NCBI RefSeq assembly: GCF_010093185.1
Contig: NZ_PDWL01000003.1
Location: 1-64,000 of the forward strand
Length of the DNA stretch: 64,000 nt
DNA from: Pseudoxanthomonas jiangsuensis
Lineage (GTDB): Bacteria; Pseudomonadota; Gammaproteobacteria; Xanthomonadales; Xanthomonadaceae
Reading direction: 5' to 3'
Both the position numbers and the translations under genes were made by a program. The notes under the pieces were generated by a model. That model was not told where the DNA came from. It worked only from the letters and a program-made list of their open reading frames with translations, and made no database searches. Below are positions 6,973 to 15,449 of this stretch, piece by piece; positions within the stretch are counted from its first letter, which is position 1, and every line of letters begins with the position of its first letter.

Positions 6973-8103
6973 GTGTCCTCCACCCCGCGCCTGCAGCAGC
7001 ACGCCACCCGCGCCGCCTTCTTCCTGCCCGGCTTCGCGATCGCGGCGTGGGCGCCGGTGGTGCCGTTCGCCAAGGCCCGCGCCGGTCTGGACGAGGCGAC
7101 CCTGGGGATGGTCCTGCTGTGCCTGGGCGCTGGCTCGCTGCTGGCGATGCCCCTGGCCGGGGCGCTGGCGGCGCGGCAGGGCTGCCGGCGGGTCATGGTG
7201 GTGGCGTCCCTGCTGATCTGCGCGGTGCTGCCGGCGCTGGCCTGGCTGTCCAGCCCGGTGGCGCTGGGCCTGGTGCTGTTCGTGTTCGGCGCGGCGATGG
7301 GCGCGATGGACTGCGCGATGAACCTGCAGGCGGTAGTAGTCGAACGCGAGAGCGGGCGGCCGCTGATGTCCGGCTTCCACGGTTTCTACAGCGTGGGCGG
7401 GTTCGCCGGCGCGGCGGCGATGACCCTGCTGCTGAGCCTGCGGGTGCCTTTGTGGCTGGCGTGCGCGGCGGCCACGGTGCTGCTGCTGGCGTTGCTGCCA
7501 CTGTCGGCGCGGCACTGGCGCGGCGAGCGGGTCGCGCAGGACGCGCCGGCCTTCGCCTGGCCGCACGGGATCGTCCTGCTGATCGGCGCGGCCTGCTTCG
7601 TGATGTTCCTGGCCGAGGGCGCGATGCTGGACTGGGGCGCGGTGTTCCTGGACGAGGCGCGCGGCATGGATCCGGCGCGCGCGGGCATCGGCTACGTGGT
7701 GTTCGCGCTGGCGATGACCGCCACCCGCCTGGCCGGCGACCGCCTGGTCGCGGTGGTGGGGCGGATGCGCGCGGTGGCGGGCGGGGCGGTGCTGGCGGCG
7801 GGCGGGTTCGCGTTGGCGACTTTGCTGGTGTCGCCCGTGGCGGCGCTGGTCGGCTTCGCCCTGGTCGGGATCGGCTGCGCCAACATCGTGCCGGTGATGT
7901 TCACCCTGGCCGGGCGGCAGACGGCGATGCCGGAGAGCCTGGCGATCCCGGCGGTGACCACGTTGGGCTACGCCGGCGTGCTGGCGGGGCCGGCGCTGAT
8001 CGGCTTCCTCGCCCATGGCACCTCGCTGGTGTTCGCCTTCCTGTGCCTGGCGGTGTCGCTGCTGGCGGTGGCGGTGACGCCGCGCTGGCTGCGGCGGGTG
8101 TAG
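6973..8103 (+). CDS. MFS transporter, YbjJ-like
   Basis: A 376-residue, 12-helix major facilitator protein starting at GTG 6973. It has FFLPGFAIAAWAPVVPF in helix 1, the MNLQAVVVE segment in helix 4 and FHGFYSVGGFAGAA in helix 5, typical of the YbjJ/sugar-efflux-like group. A GATAAT box (6937-6942) is upstream; no Shine-Dalgarno sequence is evident. The TAG stop is followed by CTCGCCGGC, which may be a decayed REP. Substrate unknown. Confidence 0.82.
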   Translation: MSSTPRLQQHATRAAFFLPGFAIAAWAPVVPFAKARAGLDEATLGMVLLCLGAGSLLAMPLAGALAARQGCRRVMVVASLLICAVLPALAWLSSPVALGLVLFVFGAAMGAMDCAMNLQAVVVERESGRPLMSGFHGFYSVGGFAGAAAMTLLLSLRVPLWLACAAATVLLLALLPLSARHWRGERVAQDAPAFAWPHGIVLLIGAACFVMFLAEGAMLDWGAVFLDEARGMDPARAGIGYVVFALAMTATRLAGDRLVAVVGRMRAVAGGAVLAAGGFALATLLVSPVAALVGFALVGIGCANIVPVMFTLAGRQTAMPESLAIPAVTTLGYAGVLAGPALIGFLAHGTSLVFAFLCLAVSLLAVAVTPRWLRRV

Positions 8104-8193
8104 CTCGCCGGCAACCGCAACCGCAACCGCAAATGCATCGGGTTGCGCGGGCTTCTGGATTCCTGCCTTCGTCCCCGCGACTTTGCTTCCCCT
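8104..8193. other. Gap with a short hexamer repeat
   Basis: Three tandem AACCGC units (8113-8130) follow the transporter stop. Nothing else is recognisable before REP copy B. Confidence 0.5.
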
Positions 8194-8298
8194 GTAGGAG
8201 CCGGTCTTGCCGGCGACCGTGGAGGCGGACGCATCTATGGCAACCGGTTTCACGCAGACGCATCCGCCATGGCGGTCGCCGGCAAGACCGGCTCCTAC
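8194..8298. repeat. Paired GTAG-type REP element, copy B (105 bp)
   Basis: GTAGGAGCCGGTCTTGCCGG at 8194 is mirrored by the inverted copy ending CTAC at 8295-8298, around a central module GTGGAGGCGGACGCA...CGCAGACGCATCCGCC. It is the same length as copy C and nearly identical to it. It lies between two co-oriented MFS genes and does not overlap a stop codon. Confidence 0.87.
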
Positions 8299-8467
8299 AA
8301 GAAGAGTGCGAGGCGGACCGAAACGCTGCAGTTTCCGCTCTTGATCATGCTTTTCAGCCTTCCCGCAGGCACACCGGTTCACCCACATGCCTGCCGGGTC
8401 GGCCGATGGCCGGGCGCGAATCTGCCAGAATCGGCACCGACTTCCCGCCACCCGGCCGCTACCACCG
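8299..8467 (+). other. Upstream region of the second MFS gene
   Basis: No gene is visible. A CAGAAT box lies near 8434, about 30 nt before the start codon, and is the only promoter-like element seen. Confidence 0.3.
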
Positions 8468-9727
8468 ATGAGTGCACCCGCTTCGCCACGCCGCATCCTG
8501 TTCGCCAGCCTCATCGGTACGACGATCGAGTTCTTCGATTTCTACATCTACGCCACCGCCGCGGTGCTGGTGTTCCCCAAGCTGTTCTTCCCGGCGGCCG
8601 AACCGGCCGCGGCGACCCTGCAGTCGCTGGCCACCTTCGCCCTGGCGTTCTTCGCCCGGCCGCTGGGCTCGGCCCTGTTCGGCCACTACGGCGACCGGAT
8701 CGGGCGCAAGGCCACCCTGGTGGCGGCGCTGCTGACCATGGGCGTCTCCACCGTGGTGATCGGTCTGTTGCCGACCTACGCCCAGATCGGGGTGGCCGCG
8801 CCGGCGCTGCTGGCGCTGTGCCGCTTCGGCCAGGGCCTGGGCCTGGGCGGGGAGTGGGGCGGGGCGGTTTTGCTGGCCACCGAGAACGCGCCGCCGGGCA
8901 AGCGCGCCTGGTACGGCATGTTCCCGCAGCTGGGCGCGCCTTTGGGCTTCCTGTGCTCGACCGGGATCTTCCTGCTGCTGACCCACTTCCTGAGCGATGC
9001 CCAGTTCCTGGCCTGGGGCTGGCGCATCCCCTTCATCGCCAGCGCCGCGCTGGTGCTGACCGGGCTGTGGGTGCGGCTGCGGATCACCGAGACCCCGGCG
9101 TTCCAGCGCACCCTGGAGCGCGAGGAGCGCGAGCGCCTGCCGATGGCCACCGTGCTGACCCGGCATGCGGGCACCCTGGTGGTCGGCACCCTGGCGCTGA
9201 TGGCGACCTTCGTCCTGTTCTACCTGATGACCGTGTTCGCGCTGAGCTGGGGCACCTCGGCCCTGGGCTACGGGCGCGAGCAGTTCCTGTGGCTGCAGAT
9301 GGCCGGCGTGCTGTGCTTCGCCGCCACCATCCCGGTCTCGGCGGTGTACGCCGACCGCCACGGCCGGCGCACGGCAATGATCCTGGCCACGGCCGGCATC
9401 ATCGTCTTCGGCCTGCTGTTCGAGCCGCTGTTCGCCGCCGGCAACGCCTGGCAGGTGCTGCTGTTCCTGGGCCTGGGGCTGGGCCTGATGGGCCTGACCT
9501 ACGGCCCCTGCGGGACGATCCTGGCCGAGATGTTCCCCACCCCGGTGCGCTACACCGGCGCCTCGCTGGCGTTCAACCTGGCCGGCATCCTCGGCGCCTC
9601 GCCGGCGCCGTACATCGCCACCCGCCTGGCGGGCAGCCATGGCATCGCCTCGGTCGGCTGGTACCTGTCGGGGATGGCGACGCTGACCCTGCTGGCGCTG
9701 TTGCTGGTACCGAAGCGGCCGGTGTAG
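8468..9727 (+). CDS. MFS transporter of the metabolite:H+ symporter (MHS) family
   Basis: A 419-residue, 12-helix symporter. The motif IGTTIEFFDFYIYATAA in helix 1, the GDRIGRKATL loop and the GLGLGGEWGGAVLL segment are typical of the ShiA/ProP/KgtP group, which imports organic acids, betaines or shikimate. ATG 8468 is chosen; a longer reading adds 27 hydrophilic residues unlike the family. The stop TAG (9725-9727) is the GTAG head of REP copy C. The substrate cannot be read from the sequence. Confidence 0.87.
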   Translation: MSAPASPRRILFASLIGTTIEFFDFYIYATAAVLVFPKLFFPAAEPAAATLQSLATFALAFFARPLGSALFGHYGDRIGRKATLVAALLTMGVSTVVIGLLPTYAQIGVAAPALLALCRFGQGLGLGGEWGGAVLLATENAPPGKRAWYGMFPQLGAPLGFLCSTGIFLLLTHFLSDAQFLAWGWRIPFIASAALVLTGLWVRLRITETPAFQRTLEREERERLPMATVLTRHAGTLVVGTLALMATFVLFYLMTVFALSWGTSALGYGREQFLWLQMAGVLCFAATIPVSAVYADRHGRRTAMILATAGIIVFGLLFEPLFAAGNAWQVLLFLGLGLGLMGLTYGPCGTILAEMFPTPVRYTGASLAFNLAGILGASPAPYIATRLAGSHGIASVGWYLSGMATLTLLALLLVPKRPV

Positions 9728-9828
9728 GAGCCGGTCTTGCCGGCGAGCGTGGAGGCGGACGGATCATTGGCAACCGGTTTTGCGCAGACGTCTCCGCCAT
9801 GGCGGTCGCCGGCAAGACCGGCTCCTAC
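9724..9828. repeat. Paired GTAG-type REP element, copy C (105 bp)
   Basis: The left head GTAG (9724-9727) and right head CTAC (9825-9828) bound a long imperfect palindrome nearly identical to copy B. The MFS gene and the converging hemerythrin gene both terminate at the TAG of a head, as at copy A. Confidence 0.87.
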
Positions 9829-10286
9829 CCGAACAGCCGGTGCACCGTGCGGGTCAGCCAGCCGCCCTGCTGGTGCTCGCGGGTGAAGCGGTCCAGGTGC
9901 CGGCGCACCTGCTCCGAATAGGCCTTGTCGTCGTTGCGGATGTGGTTGAACAGCCAGCGCGAGAGCATGCTCTTGAGCTCGTCGACCACGTCCTCGCCGG
10001 CCTGAAAGCGCATCCGGTACTCGCCCACCCGCTTGGTGAACACCTCGTGCACCCGCTTGTGCGCCGAGCAGAACGGATAGCCGGCCTCCTCCATCAGCTC
10101 CTCCTCGAAGGCGAAGTGGGAGAGGGTGTAGTCGACCAGTTCGTCGATCACGTCGGCCACCACCAGCGCCGAGGCGCCGGTCTGGGCCTGGTGCAGCTGG
10201 TTGATCATCGAGACGATGCGACGATGCTGGTCGTCGATCACTTCGATGCCGGTGTTGAGGTCGTCTTGCCAGAGCAGCAGGGCCAT
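9825..10286 (-). CDS. Bacteriohemerythrin
   Basis: A 153-residue four-helix oxygen-binding protein. All di-iron ligands are visible: His21 (DDQHRR), His57 and Glu61 (HFAFEEE), His76 and His80 (HKRVH), His115 and Asp120 (HIRNDD). ATG 10286 ([18 protein letters not shown]) matches the family start better than an upstream GTG. The gene lies 100 bp downstream of the GGDEF gene on the same strand and is probably co-transcribed, suggesting oxygen delivery or sensing tied to c-di-GMP. The TAG stop lies in REP copy C. Confidence 0.92.
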   Translation of the reverse strand: MALLLWQDDLNTGIEVIDDQHRRIVSMINQLHQAQTGASALVVADVIDELVDYTLSHFAFEEELMEEAGYPFCSAHKRVHEVFTKRVGEYRMRFQAGEDVVDELKSMLSRWLFNHIRNDDKAYSEQVRRHLDRFTREHQQGGWLTRTVHRLFG

Positions 10287-10386
10287 GGGGGCAGCCACGC
10301 ATTCGATGGGGAATGCGCGCAGGCTAGTGGCGGCGCCGCACGCACGCCTTGATCGCGATCAATGGCCGGGGCCGTGCGGCCGCGGC

Positions 10387-11682
10387 TCAACCCGCCGCGA
10401 CCACCTGGTTGCGGCCGCCGGCCTTGGCCAGGTACAGCCGGCGGTCGGCCTCCGACAGCAGCCGGTGCAGGCTGTCGCCCGACTCGGCCGGGCACACGCC
10501 GATACTGACCGTCATCTTCAGCTCGCCGCCGCGCACCGGCACCCGCAGGTCCTCGATCCGCCGGCGCAGGGTGTCGAAGTACGCGTCCAGCTCCGCCTCG
10601 TCCAGGCCCGGCACCAGCAGGCAGAACTCCTCGCCGCCGAAGCGCGCGATCTGGTCCTGGCGTCGGGCATGGCCGGAGACCGCCTGGGCGGCCGCGCGCA
10701 GGGCGAAGTCCCCGGTCTCGTGGCCCCAGCTGTCGTTGATGTGCTTGAAGTGGTCGATGTCGATCATCGCTGCGGCCACCGGCTCGCCGGCCTCCTGCAG
10801 CTTCGGCACCAGCCGTTCGGCCTGCTCGAGGAAGTGGCGGCGGTTGGGCAGGCCGGTGAGGAAGTCGCGGGTGGCCAGGTCCTGCAGGCTGCCGATCAGC
10901 TCCAGCTGGTCCACGTTCTGCGAGACCCGGCAGAAGAACTCCTCGCGCGAATAGGGCTTGCGCAGGAAGTCGTTGGCGCCGTTCTTGAGGAAGTGGGCGA
11001 CCAGGCCCGGGTCGTCGCGCCCGGACACGCCGATCACCGCCACCCGGTCGCGCGCGCGCAGGGCGCGCAGGCGCCGGGTCAGCTCGATGCCCTGCATGCC
11101 CGGCATCTCCTGGTCCACCACCGCCAGGCGGATGGTCGGGTCGGCCTCGATCGCGGCCAGTGCCGCCTCGCCGCCGTCGGCCTGGACCACCCGGTAGCCG
11201 AACATCTCCAGCAGGATCGAGGCGTGCATCCGCGCCGAGGTCGAATCGTCCACCACCAGGGCCGAGATCCGCCGGTTGCGCTCCAGCCTCTGCACCAGCC
11301 AGACGATGTAGTCCAGGCTGCCGGGGGTGCTCTTGAGCACGAAGTCGATGATCTGCCGGCGCAGCATCCGCACGCGCAGGTCCTCGTCGTACACCCCGCT
11401 GACCACCACGGTGGGCAGGCCCCGGCGCAGGAAGCAGTCGACCACGGTGTCGCGGTCGCCGTCGGCCAGGACCAGGCCGGTGAGGACCATGAACCAGTCG
11501 TCGTGGCTGTCCAGCTCGGCCCGGGCCTCGGCCAGGGTGGTGGCAACGGTGACCGGCAGTTCCAGCTGCTGCTCGATCGCCTGGGCCACCACCTGCATGT
11601 AGGCGCGCGAGTTCTCCACCAGCAGCACCCTCTGCGGCAGGGAGGAGGAGGAAGGCCGGGTTGTCAGCGGCAGCGGGTGCAT
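10387..11682 (-). CDS. Diguanylate cyclase with two receiver domains
   Basis: A 431-residue cytosolic protein. The first receiver (about 18-135) is degenerate: the phospho-acceptor strand reads MVLTGLVLADG with no Asp at the usual place. The second (about 140-255) is canonical, with acidic pair Asp145-Asp146, phospho-acceptor Asp190 in VVDQEMPG and Lys242. The GGDEF domain (about 268-430) has an active-type GGEEF (349-353) and the inhibitory RxxD site (Arg340-Asp343) five residues before it, so c-di-GMP synthesis with product inhibition is expected. No partner kinase is nearby. It leads the probable operon with bacteriohemerythrin. Confidence 0.92.
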   Translation of the reverse strand: MHPLPLTTRPSSSSLPQRVLLVENSRAYMQVVAQAIEQQLELPVTVATTLAEARAELDSHDDWFMVLTGLVLADGDRDTVVDCFLRRGLPTVVVSGVYDEDLRVRMLRRQIIDFVLKSTPGSLDYIVWLVQRLERNRRISALVVDDSTSARMHASILLEMFGYRVVQADGGEAALAAIEADPTIRLAVVDQEMPGMQGIELTRRLRALRARDRVAVIGVSGRDDPGLVAHFLKNGANDFLRKPYSREEFFCRVSQNVDQLELIGSLQDLATRDFLTGLPNRRHFLEQAERLVPKLQEAGEPVAAAMIDIDHFKHINDSWGHETGDFALRAAAQAVSGHARRQDQIARFGGEEFCLLVPGLDEAELDAYFDTLRRRIEDLRVPVRGGELKMTVSIGVCPAESGDSLHRLLSEADRRLYLAKAGGRNQVVAAG

Positions 11683-11789
11683 GCGGAAGGCGGCAGTTGC
11701 GCAGTCTGTCCGAGGAATAGCGGCGGCGCGGCGGCGGACTTTAGAGACCGGTCACAGAATTTTTGCGACGCGGCACGCGGCCGGCACGG

Positions 11790-13070
11790 TCACCACAGCG
11801 CGTCGCGCAGCTTGTACCAGGCCATCGCCAGCACCAGCAGGGGCGTGCGCAGGGCGCGGCCGCCGGGGAAGGGCGCGTGCGGGATCCGGGCGAACAGGTC
11901 CAGGCGCCGCGACTGGCCGCCGATCGCCTCGGCGATCAGCCGGCCGGCCAGCCCGGTGCTGGCCACCCCGTGGCCGGAGAAGCCCTGGGCGAAGAACACG
12001 TTGGGCGCCAGCGCCCCCCAGTGCGGGGCGCGGTTGAGCGAGATGTCGACGTAGCCGCCCCACAGGTACTCGATCGGCACTCCGGCCAGCTGCGGGAACA
12101 CCGCGCGGATCCGCCGGCGCATCACCCCGCCCAGGTTCGGCGGCGGGAAGCTGGAATAGCTGGCGCGGCCGCCGAACAGCAGGCGGTGGTCGCGGCTGAG
12201 GCGGAAGTAGTCAAGCGCCCAGTTCACGTCGGCCACCGCCATGTCGTTGCGGATCAGGGCCCGGGCGCGCGCCTCGCCCAGCGGCGCGGTGGCGGCGATG
12301 TAGGTGCCCACCGGCATCACCCGCGACTCCAGTTCCGGGGCGATCCCGCGCAGCCAGGCGTTGCCGGCGATCACCGCGAAGTCGGCCGCGACCTCGCCGC
12401 GGGCGGTGCGCAGGCGCGGCTTCGGCCCGCGCACCAGCTCGACCACCGGCGAATGCTCGAAGATCCGCACGCCGGCCGCCAGCGCCGCGCGGGCCAGGCC
12501 GAAGGCGTATTCCAGCGGGTGCAGGTGGCCGCTGAGCGGGTCGTACATCGCGCCCAGGTAGCGGTCGCTGTCCAGCTCGGCGCGCAGGCGCGCCCGGTCC
12601 CACCACTGCAGGGGGTAGCCGTACTTCTCCGCCATCTCGACGATGCCCGCGCGCAGGGCGCGTTCCTGGCGCGGCTTGATCGGGACGTGGGCATGGCCGT
12701 CGCGCCAGTCGCAGGCGATCGCGTGCTCGGCGATGCGCGCGCGCAGCAGGCCCATGCCCTCGCGCGAGAGCTCGAACAGCGCGCGCGCTGCATCCAGACC
12801 GAGCAGGTCTTCCAGGGTCGACTGCTCGCAGCCGTAGCCGACGATGGCCTGGCCGCCGTTGCGCCCCGAGGCGCCCCAGCCGATCCGCTGCGCCTCCAGC
12901 ACCACCACCCGGTAACCGGCCCGGGCCAGTTCCAGCGCCGCCGACAACCCGGTGTAGCCCGCGCCGAGGATGCACACGTCGGCATCAGCGATGCGCCCGT
13001 CCAGCGCCGGCTGCTCCGCCGGCGGCGCGGCGCTGGCGGCGTACCAGCTGGGCGGGTAGGCCGCGCTCAT
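11790..13070 (-). CDS. puuB: Gamma-glutamylputrescine oxidoreductase-like FAD enzyme
   Basis: A 426-residue DAO-family flavoprotein. The dinucleotide motif ILGAGYTGLSAALE (about 34-47) is followed by the SGRNGGQ segment typical of PuuB-like amine oxidases; the C-terminal GFSGHGVASTGLAG segment closes the FAD site. Such enzymes oxidise gamma-glutamylputrescine to the aldehyde with release of ammonia and H2O2. It starts 12 bp after the ligase gene at 13083-14468, clearly one operon. Within this broad family the substrate is inferred mainly from context. Confidence 0.87.
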   Translation of the reverse strand: MSAAYPPSWYAASAAPPAEQPALDGRIADADVCILGAGYTGLSAALELARAGYRVVVLEAQRIGWGASGRNGGQAIVGYGCEQSTLEDLLGLDAARALFELSREGMGLLRARIAEHAIACDWRDGHAHVPIKPRQERALRAGIVEMAEKYGYPLQWWDRARLRAELDSDRYLGAMYDPLSGHLHPLEYAFGLARAALAAGVRIFEHSPVVELVRGPKPRLRTARGEVAADFAVIAGNAWLRGIAPELESRVMPVGTYIAATAPLGEARARALIRNDMAVADVNWALDYFRLSRDHRLLFGGRASYSSFPPPNLGGVMRRRIRAVFPQLAGVPIEYLWGGYVDISLNRAPHWGALAPNVFFAQGFSGHGVASTGLAGRLIAEAIGGQSRRLDLFARIPHAPFPGGRALRTPLLVLAMAWYKLRDALW

Positions 13071-13082
13071 GGCATCGGGCTC

Positions 13083-14468
13083 CTACACCGTGCGCAGGTA
13101 CCAGGCATAGTCCAGATCCGTGACCAGGGCGTCGAAGTCGCGCATCTCCTTGTACTTCTGCTGCCCGTAGATGTGCCGGAACTGCGCCCCGTACCAGTCG
13201 GCGGCGAAGCTGCTGCCGAGGAAGTCCTCGATCGCGTCGCGCCAGTACGGCGTGCGCACCTCGAACTGCTCGTAGGCATTGCCCGTCACCGGCGGCCCCG
13301 GGTCCAGCCTTTGCTCGATCCCGTGCAGCATCCCGGCCAGCACCGCCGCCGCGACCAGGTAGGGATTGGCGTCGGCGCCGGCGATGCGGTGCTCGATCCG
13401 GGTGTTGGCCGCGTCGCTGTGCGGGATGCGCATGGCCACTGTGCGGTTGTTGAAGCCCCAGCTGTCATTGAGCGGCACGAACGCGTTGGCGACGAAGCGC
13501 CGGTAACTGTTGGCGTGCGGCGCGAACAGCAGCAGGTTGTCGCGGGCGCTGGCCTGCAGCCCGCCGACCGCGTGGCGCAGCGCGTCGGCCGGGCCGGCCT
13601 CGTGCCCGGAGAACAGGTTGCGTCCCTGCGCGTCGAGCAGGCTCACGTGCAGGTGCAGGCCGCTGCCGGCCTGGCCGGCCAGCGGCTTGGCCATGAAGCT
13701 GGCCAGCGCACCCTGCTGCTGGGCGATGGCCTTGATCGCGCGCTTGAGCAGGATCGCGTCGTCGCAGGCGGCCAGGGCGTCGTCGCGGTGCTTGAGGTTG
13801 ATCTCGAACTGGCCCGGCGCGTATTCGGCGACCGCGGTGTCGGCGGGAATGTGCTGGGCGCGGCAGGCCTGGGCGACCGCGTCGATGAAGGCCGCGTTCT
13901 CGTCCAGGTCGTCGATCGAATAGACCTGGGTGCTGGCGTTGCGGCGGCCGCTGCTGGCGTTGATCGTGGCCTGCGGACGGCCGTCGGCGTCGGCCAGGCG
14001 GTCGAACAGGTAGAACTCCAGCTCCACCGCCAGCACCGGTACGATGCCCAGCGCGCGGTAGCGGTCGAGCACGCGCTCCAGCACCCGCCGCGGATGGGCC
14101 TCGAACCAGCCGCCCTGGCCGTCCTCCATCCGCAGCAGCAGCTGGAACGCCGGCCGCGGCGACCATGGCACCGGGCGCAGGCTGCCCGGCACCGGCCGGC
14201 AGATCCGGTCCTCGTCGCCGATGTCGTAGCCCAGCCCGGTCTCCTCGACCGTGTTGCCGGTGATGTCGGCGGCCACCAGCGACATCGGCAGGCAGACCCC
14301 GCCGGCGTAGACCTTCTCCAGGCTCTGCGCGGCGACCCGCTTGCCGCGCAGCACGCCGTTGCTGTCGGGCAGCAGCAGGTCGACCTGGGCCTCGGCGTGG
14401 CCGGGCACGCCGAGCAGGGTCTGCAGGTCCTCGGGCGGCAGCGCGGACGGGGCGGTTTCGCGGTTCAT
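13083..14468 (-). CDS. puuA: Glutamate-putrescine ligase (glutamine synthetase family)
   Basis: A 461-residue glutamine-synthetase-fold enzyme that joins glutamate to a polyamine using ATP. Visible GS motifs are ELEFYLF (metal ligand Glu), GQFEINLKH, LHLHVSLLD, the NSYRRF segment and RIEHRIAGADANPYL. The spu locus thus has two ligases, this one and the one at 15450, as in Pseudomonas where spuI accompanies spuB. It is transcribed divergently from spuA over a 188-bp gap and co-transcribed with puuB. Confidence 0.9.
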   Translation of the reverse strand: MNRETAPSALPPEDLQTLLGVPGHAEAQVDLLLPDSNGVLRGKRVAAQSLEKVYAGGVCLPMSLVAADITGNTVEETGLGYDIGDEDRICRPVPGSLRPVPWSPRPAFQLLLRMEDGQGGWFEAHPRRVLERVLDRYRALGIVPVLAVELEFYLFDRLADADGRPQATINASSGRRNASTQVYSIDDLDENAAFIDAVAQACRAQHIPADTAVAEYAPGQFEINLKHRDDALAACDDAILLKRAIKAIAQQQGALASFMAKPLAGQAGSGLHLHVSLLDAQGRNLFSGHEAGPADALRHAVGGLQASARDNLLLFAPHANSYRRFVANAFVPLNDSWGFNNRTVAMRIPHSDAANTRIEHRIAGADANPYLVAAAVLAGMLHGIEQRLDPGPPVTGNAYEQFEVRTPYWRDAIEDFLGSSFAADWYGAQFRHIYGQQKYKEMRDFDALVTDLDYAWYLRTV

Positions 14469-14656
14469 GGGCGGACCTCGGCGGGTGCGGGGCGAGAGTA
14501 GCAGGCCGGCGCTTCGTCAAGAATACTCAACGCCGCGGCGGCGTTCTGCGCACCAATACGGTGCCTTTAGCGTGAATACGACCCTCCCACCGCCGTCGTG
14601 TTGTAAAAATAAAACGGCCGGGGTAAGTTGCCGGAACGCCATCGGACGCTTCGCGC
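14469..14656. promoter_or_regulatory. Divergent promoter region of the polyamine locus
   Basis: This gap holds the least GC-rich stretch of the locus (TTGTAAAAATAAAAC near 14601) and a 15-bp inverted repeat GCACC-AATAC-GGTGC (14550-14564), flanked by two direct GAATAC copies (14521, 14574). These could be operator and promoter elements for puuA-puuB and spuA; no dedicated regulator gene lies beside them. Confidence 0.4.
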
Positions 14657-15436
14657 ATGGCCCTGCCGCCCCTGGTCGGACTGCCGTCGGACCGCAAACA
14701 GATCGGCCTGCATCCCTTCCTTGCGGTGGGCGAGAAGTACGTGCGAGCGGTGGTGGTGGGCGCGCAGGCGACCCCCGTGCTGCTGCCCTCTTTACAGCCG
14801 CCGGTGGCGCCCGACGAATGGCTGGCGCGGCTGGACGGACTGCTGCTCACCGGCGCGGTCAGCAACATCGAGCCGCACCACTATTCCGACGAGCCCAGCT
14901 GGGACGGCAACCTGCACGACCCGGCGCGCGACGCCACCACCCTGGGCCTGGTCCCGCGGGCGCTGGCCTTGGGGATGCCGGTGCTGGCGATCTGCCGCGG
15001 CTTCCAGGAAGTGAACGTGGCCCTGGGCGGCAGCCTGCACCAGAAGCTGCACGAGGTGCCCGGCCTGGCCGACCACCGCGAGAATCCCGACGACCCGCTG
15101 GAGACCCAGTACGCGCCGGTGCAGGACCTGCGCCTGGCCGAGGGCGGCCTGCTGGCCGCGATCGCCGGCGGCACCGCGGCCCGGGTCAACTCGCTGCACG
15201 GCCAGGGCCTGGCCCGGCTGGGCCGCGGCCTGGCGGTCGAGGCGACCGCGCCGGACGGGGTGGTCGAGGCCTTCCGCGGCACCGGCGAGGGCTTCCTGCT
15301 CGGGGTGCAGTGGCACCCGGAGTGGCAGGTCGCCGACGACCCGTTCTACCTCGGCATCTTCCAGGCCTTCGGCCGCGCCTGCCGCGAATACGCGGCCCGG
15401 CGCGCGCCGCGGGCGATCCCGGCCACGGCCGCCTGA
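14657..15436 (+). CDS. spuA: Gamma-glutamyl-GABA hydrolase (class I glutamine amidotransferase-like)
   Basis: A 259-residue PuuD/SpuA-type hydrolase that frees GABA from gamma-glutamyl-GABA. The triad is present: Cys113 in AICRGFQEVN, His220 and Glu222 in VQWHPEW. It begins the plus-strand polyamine operon and is followed by the ligase 13 bp later. Gene order from here (spuA-B-C-binding proteins-F-G-H) copies the Pseudomonas spu operon. Confidence 0.93.
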   Translation: MALPPLVGLPSDRKQIGLHPFLAVGEKYVRAVVVGAQATPVLLPSLQPPVAPDEWLARLDGLLLTGAVSNIEPHHYSDEPSWDGNLHDPARDATTLGLVPRALALGMPVLAICRGFQEVNVALGGSLHQKLHEVPGLADHRENPDDPLETQYAPVQDLRLAEGGLLAAIAGGTAARVNSLHGQGLARLGRGLAVEATAPDGVVEAFRGTGEGFLLGVQWHPEWQVADDPFYLGIFQAFGRACREYAARRAPRAIPATAA

Positions 15437-15449
15437 TCCCGACCATCCC

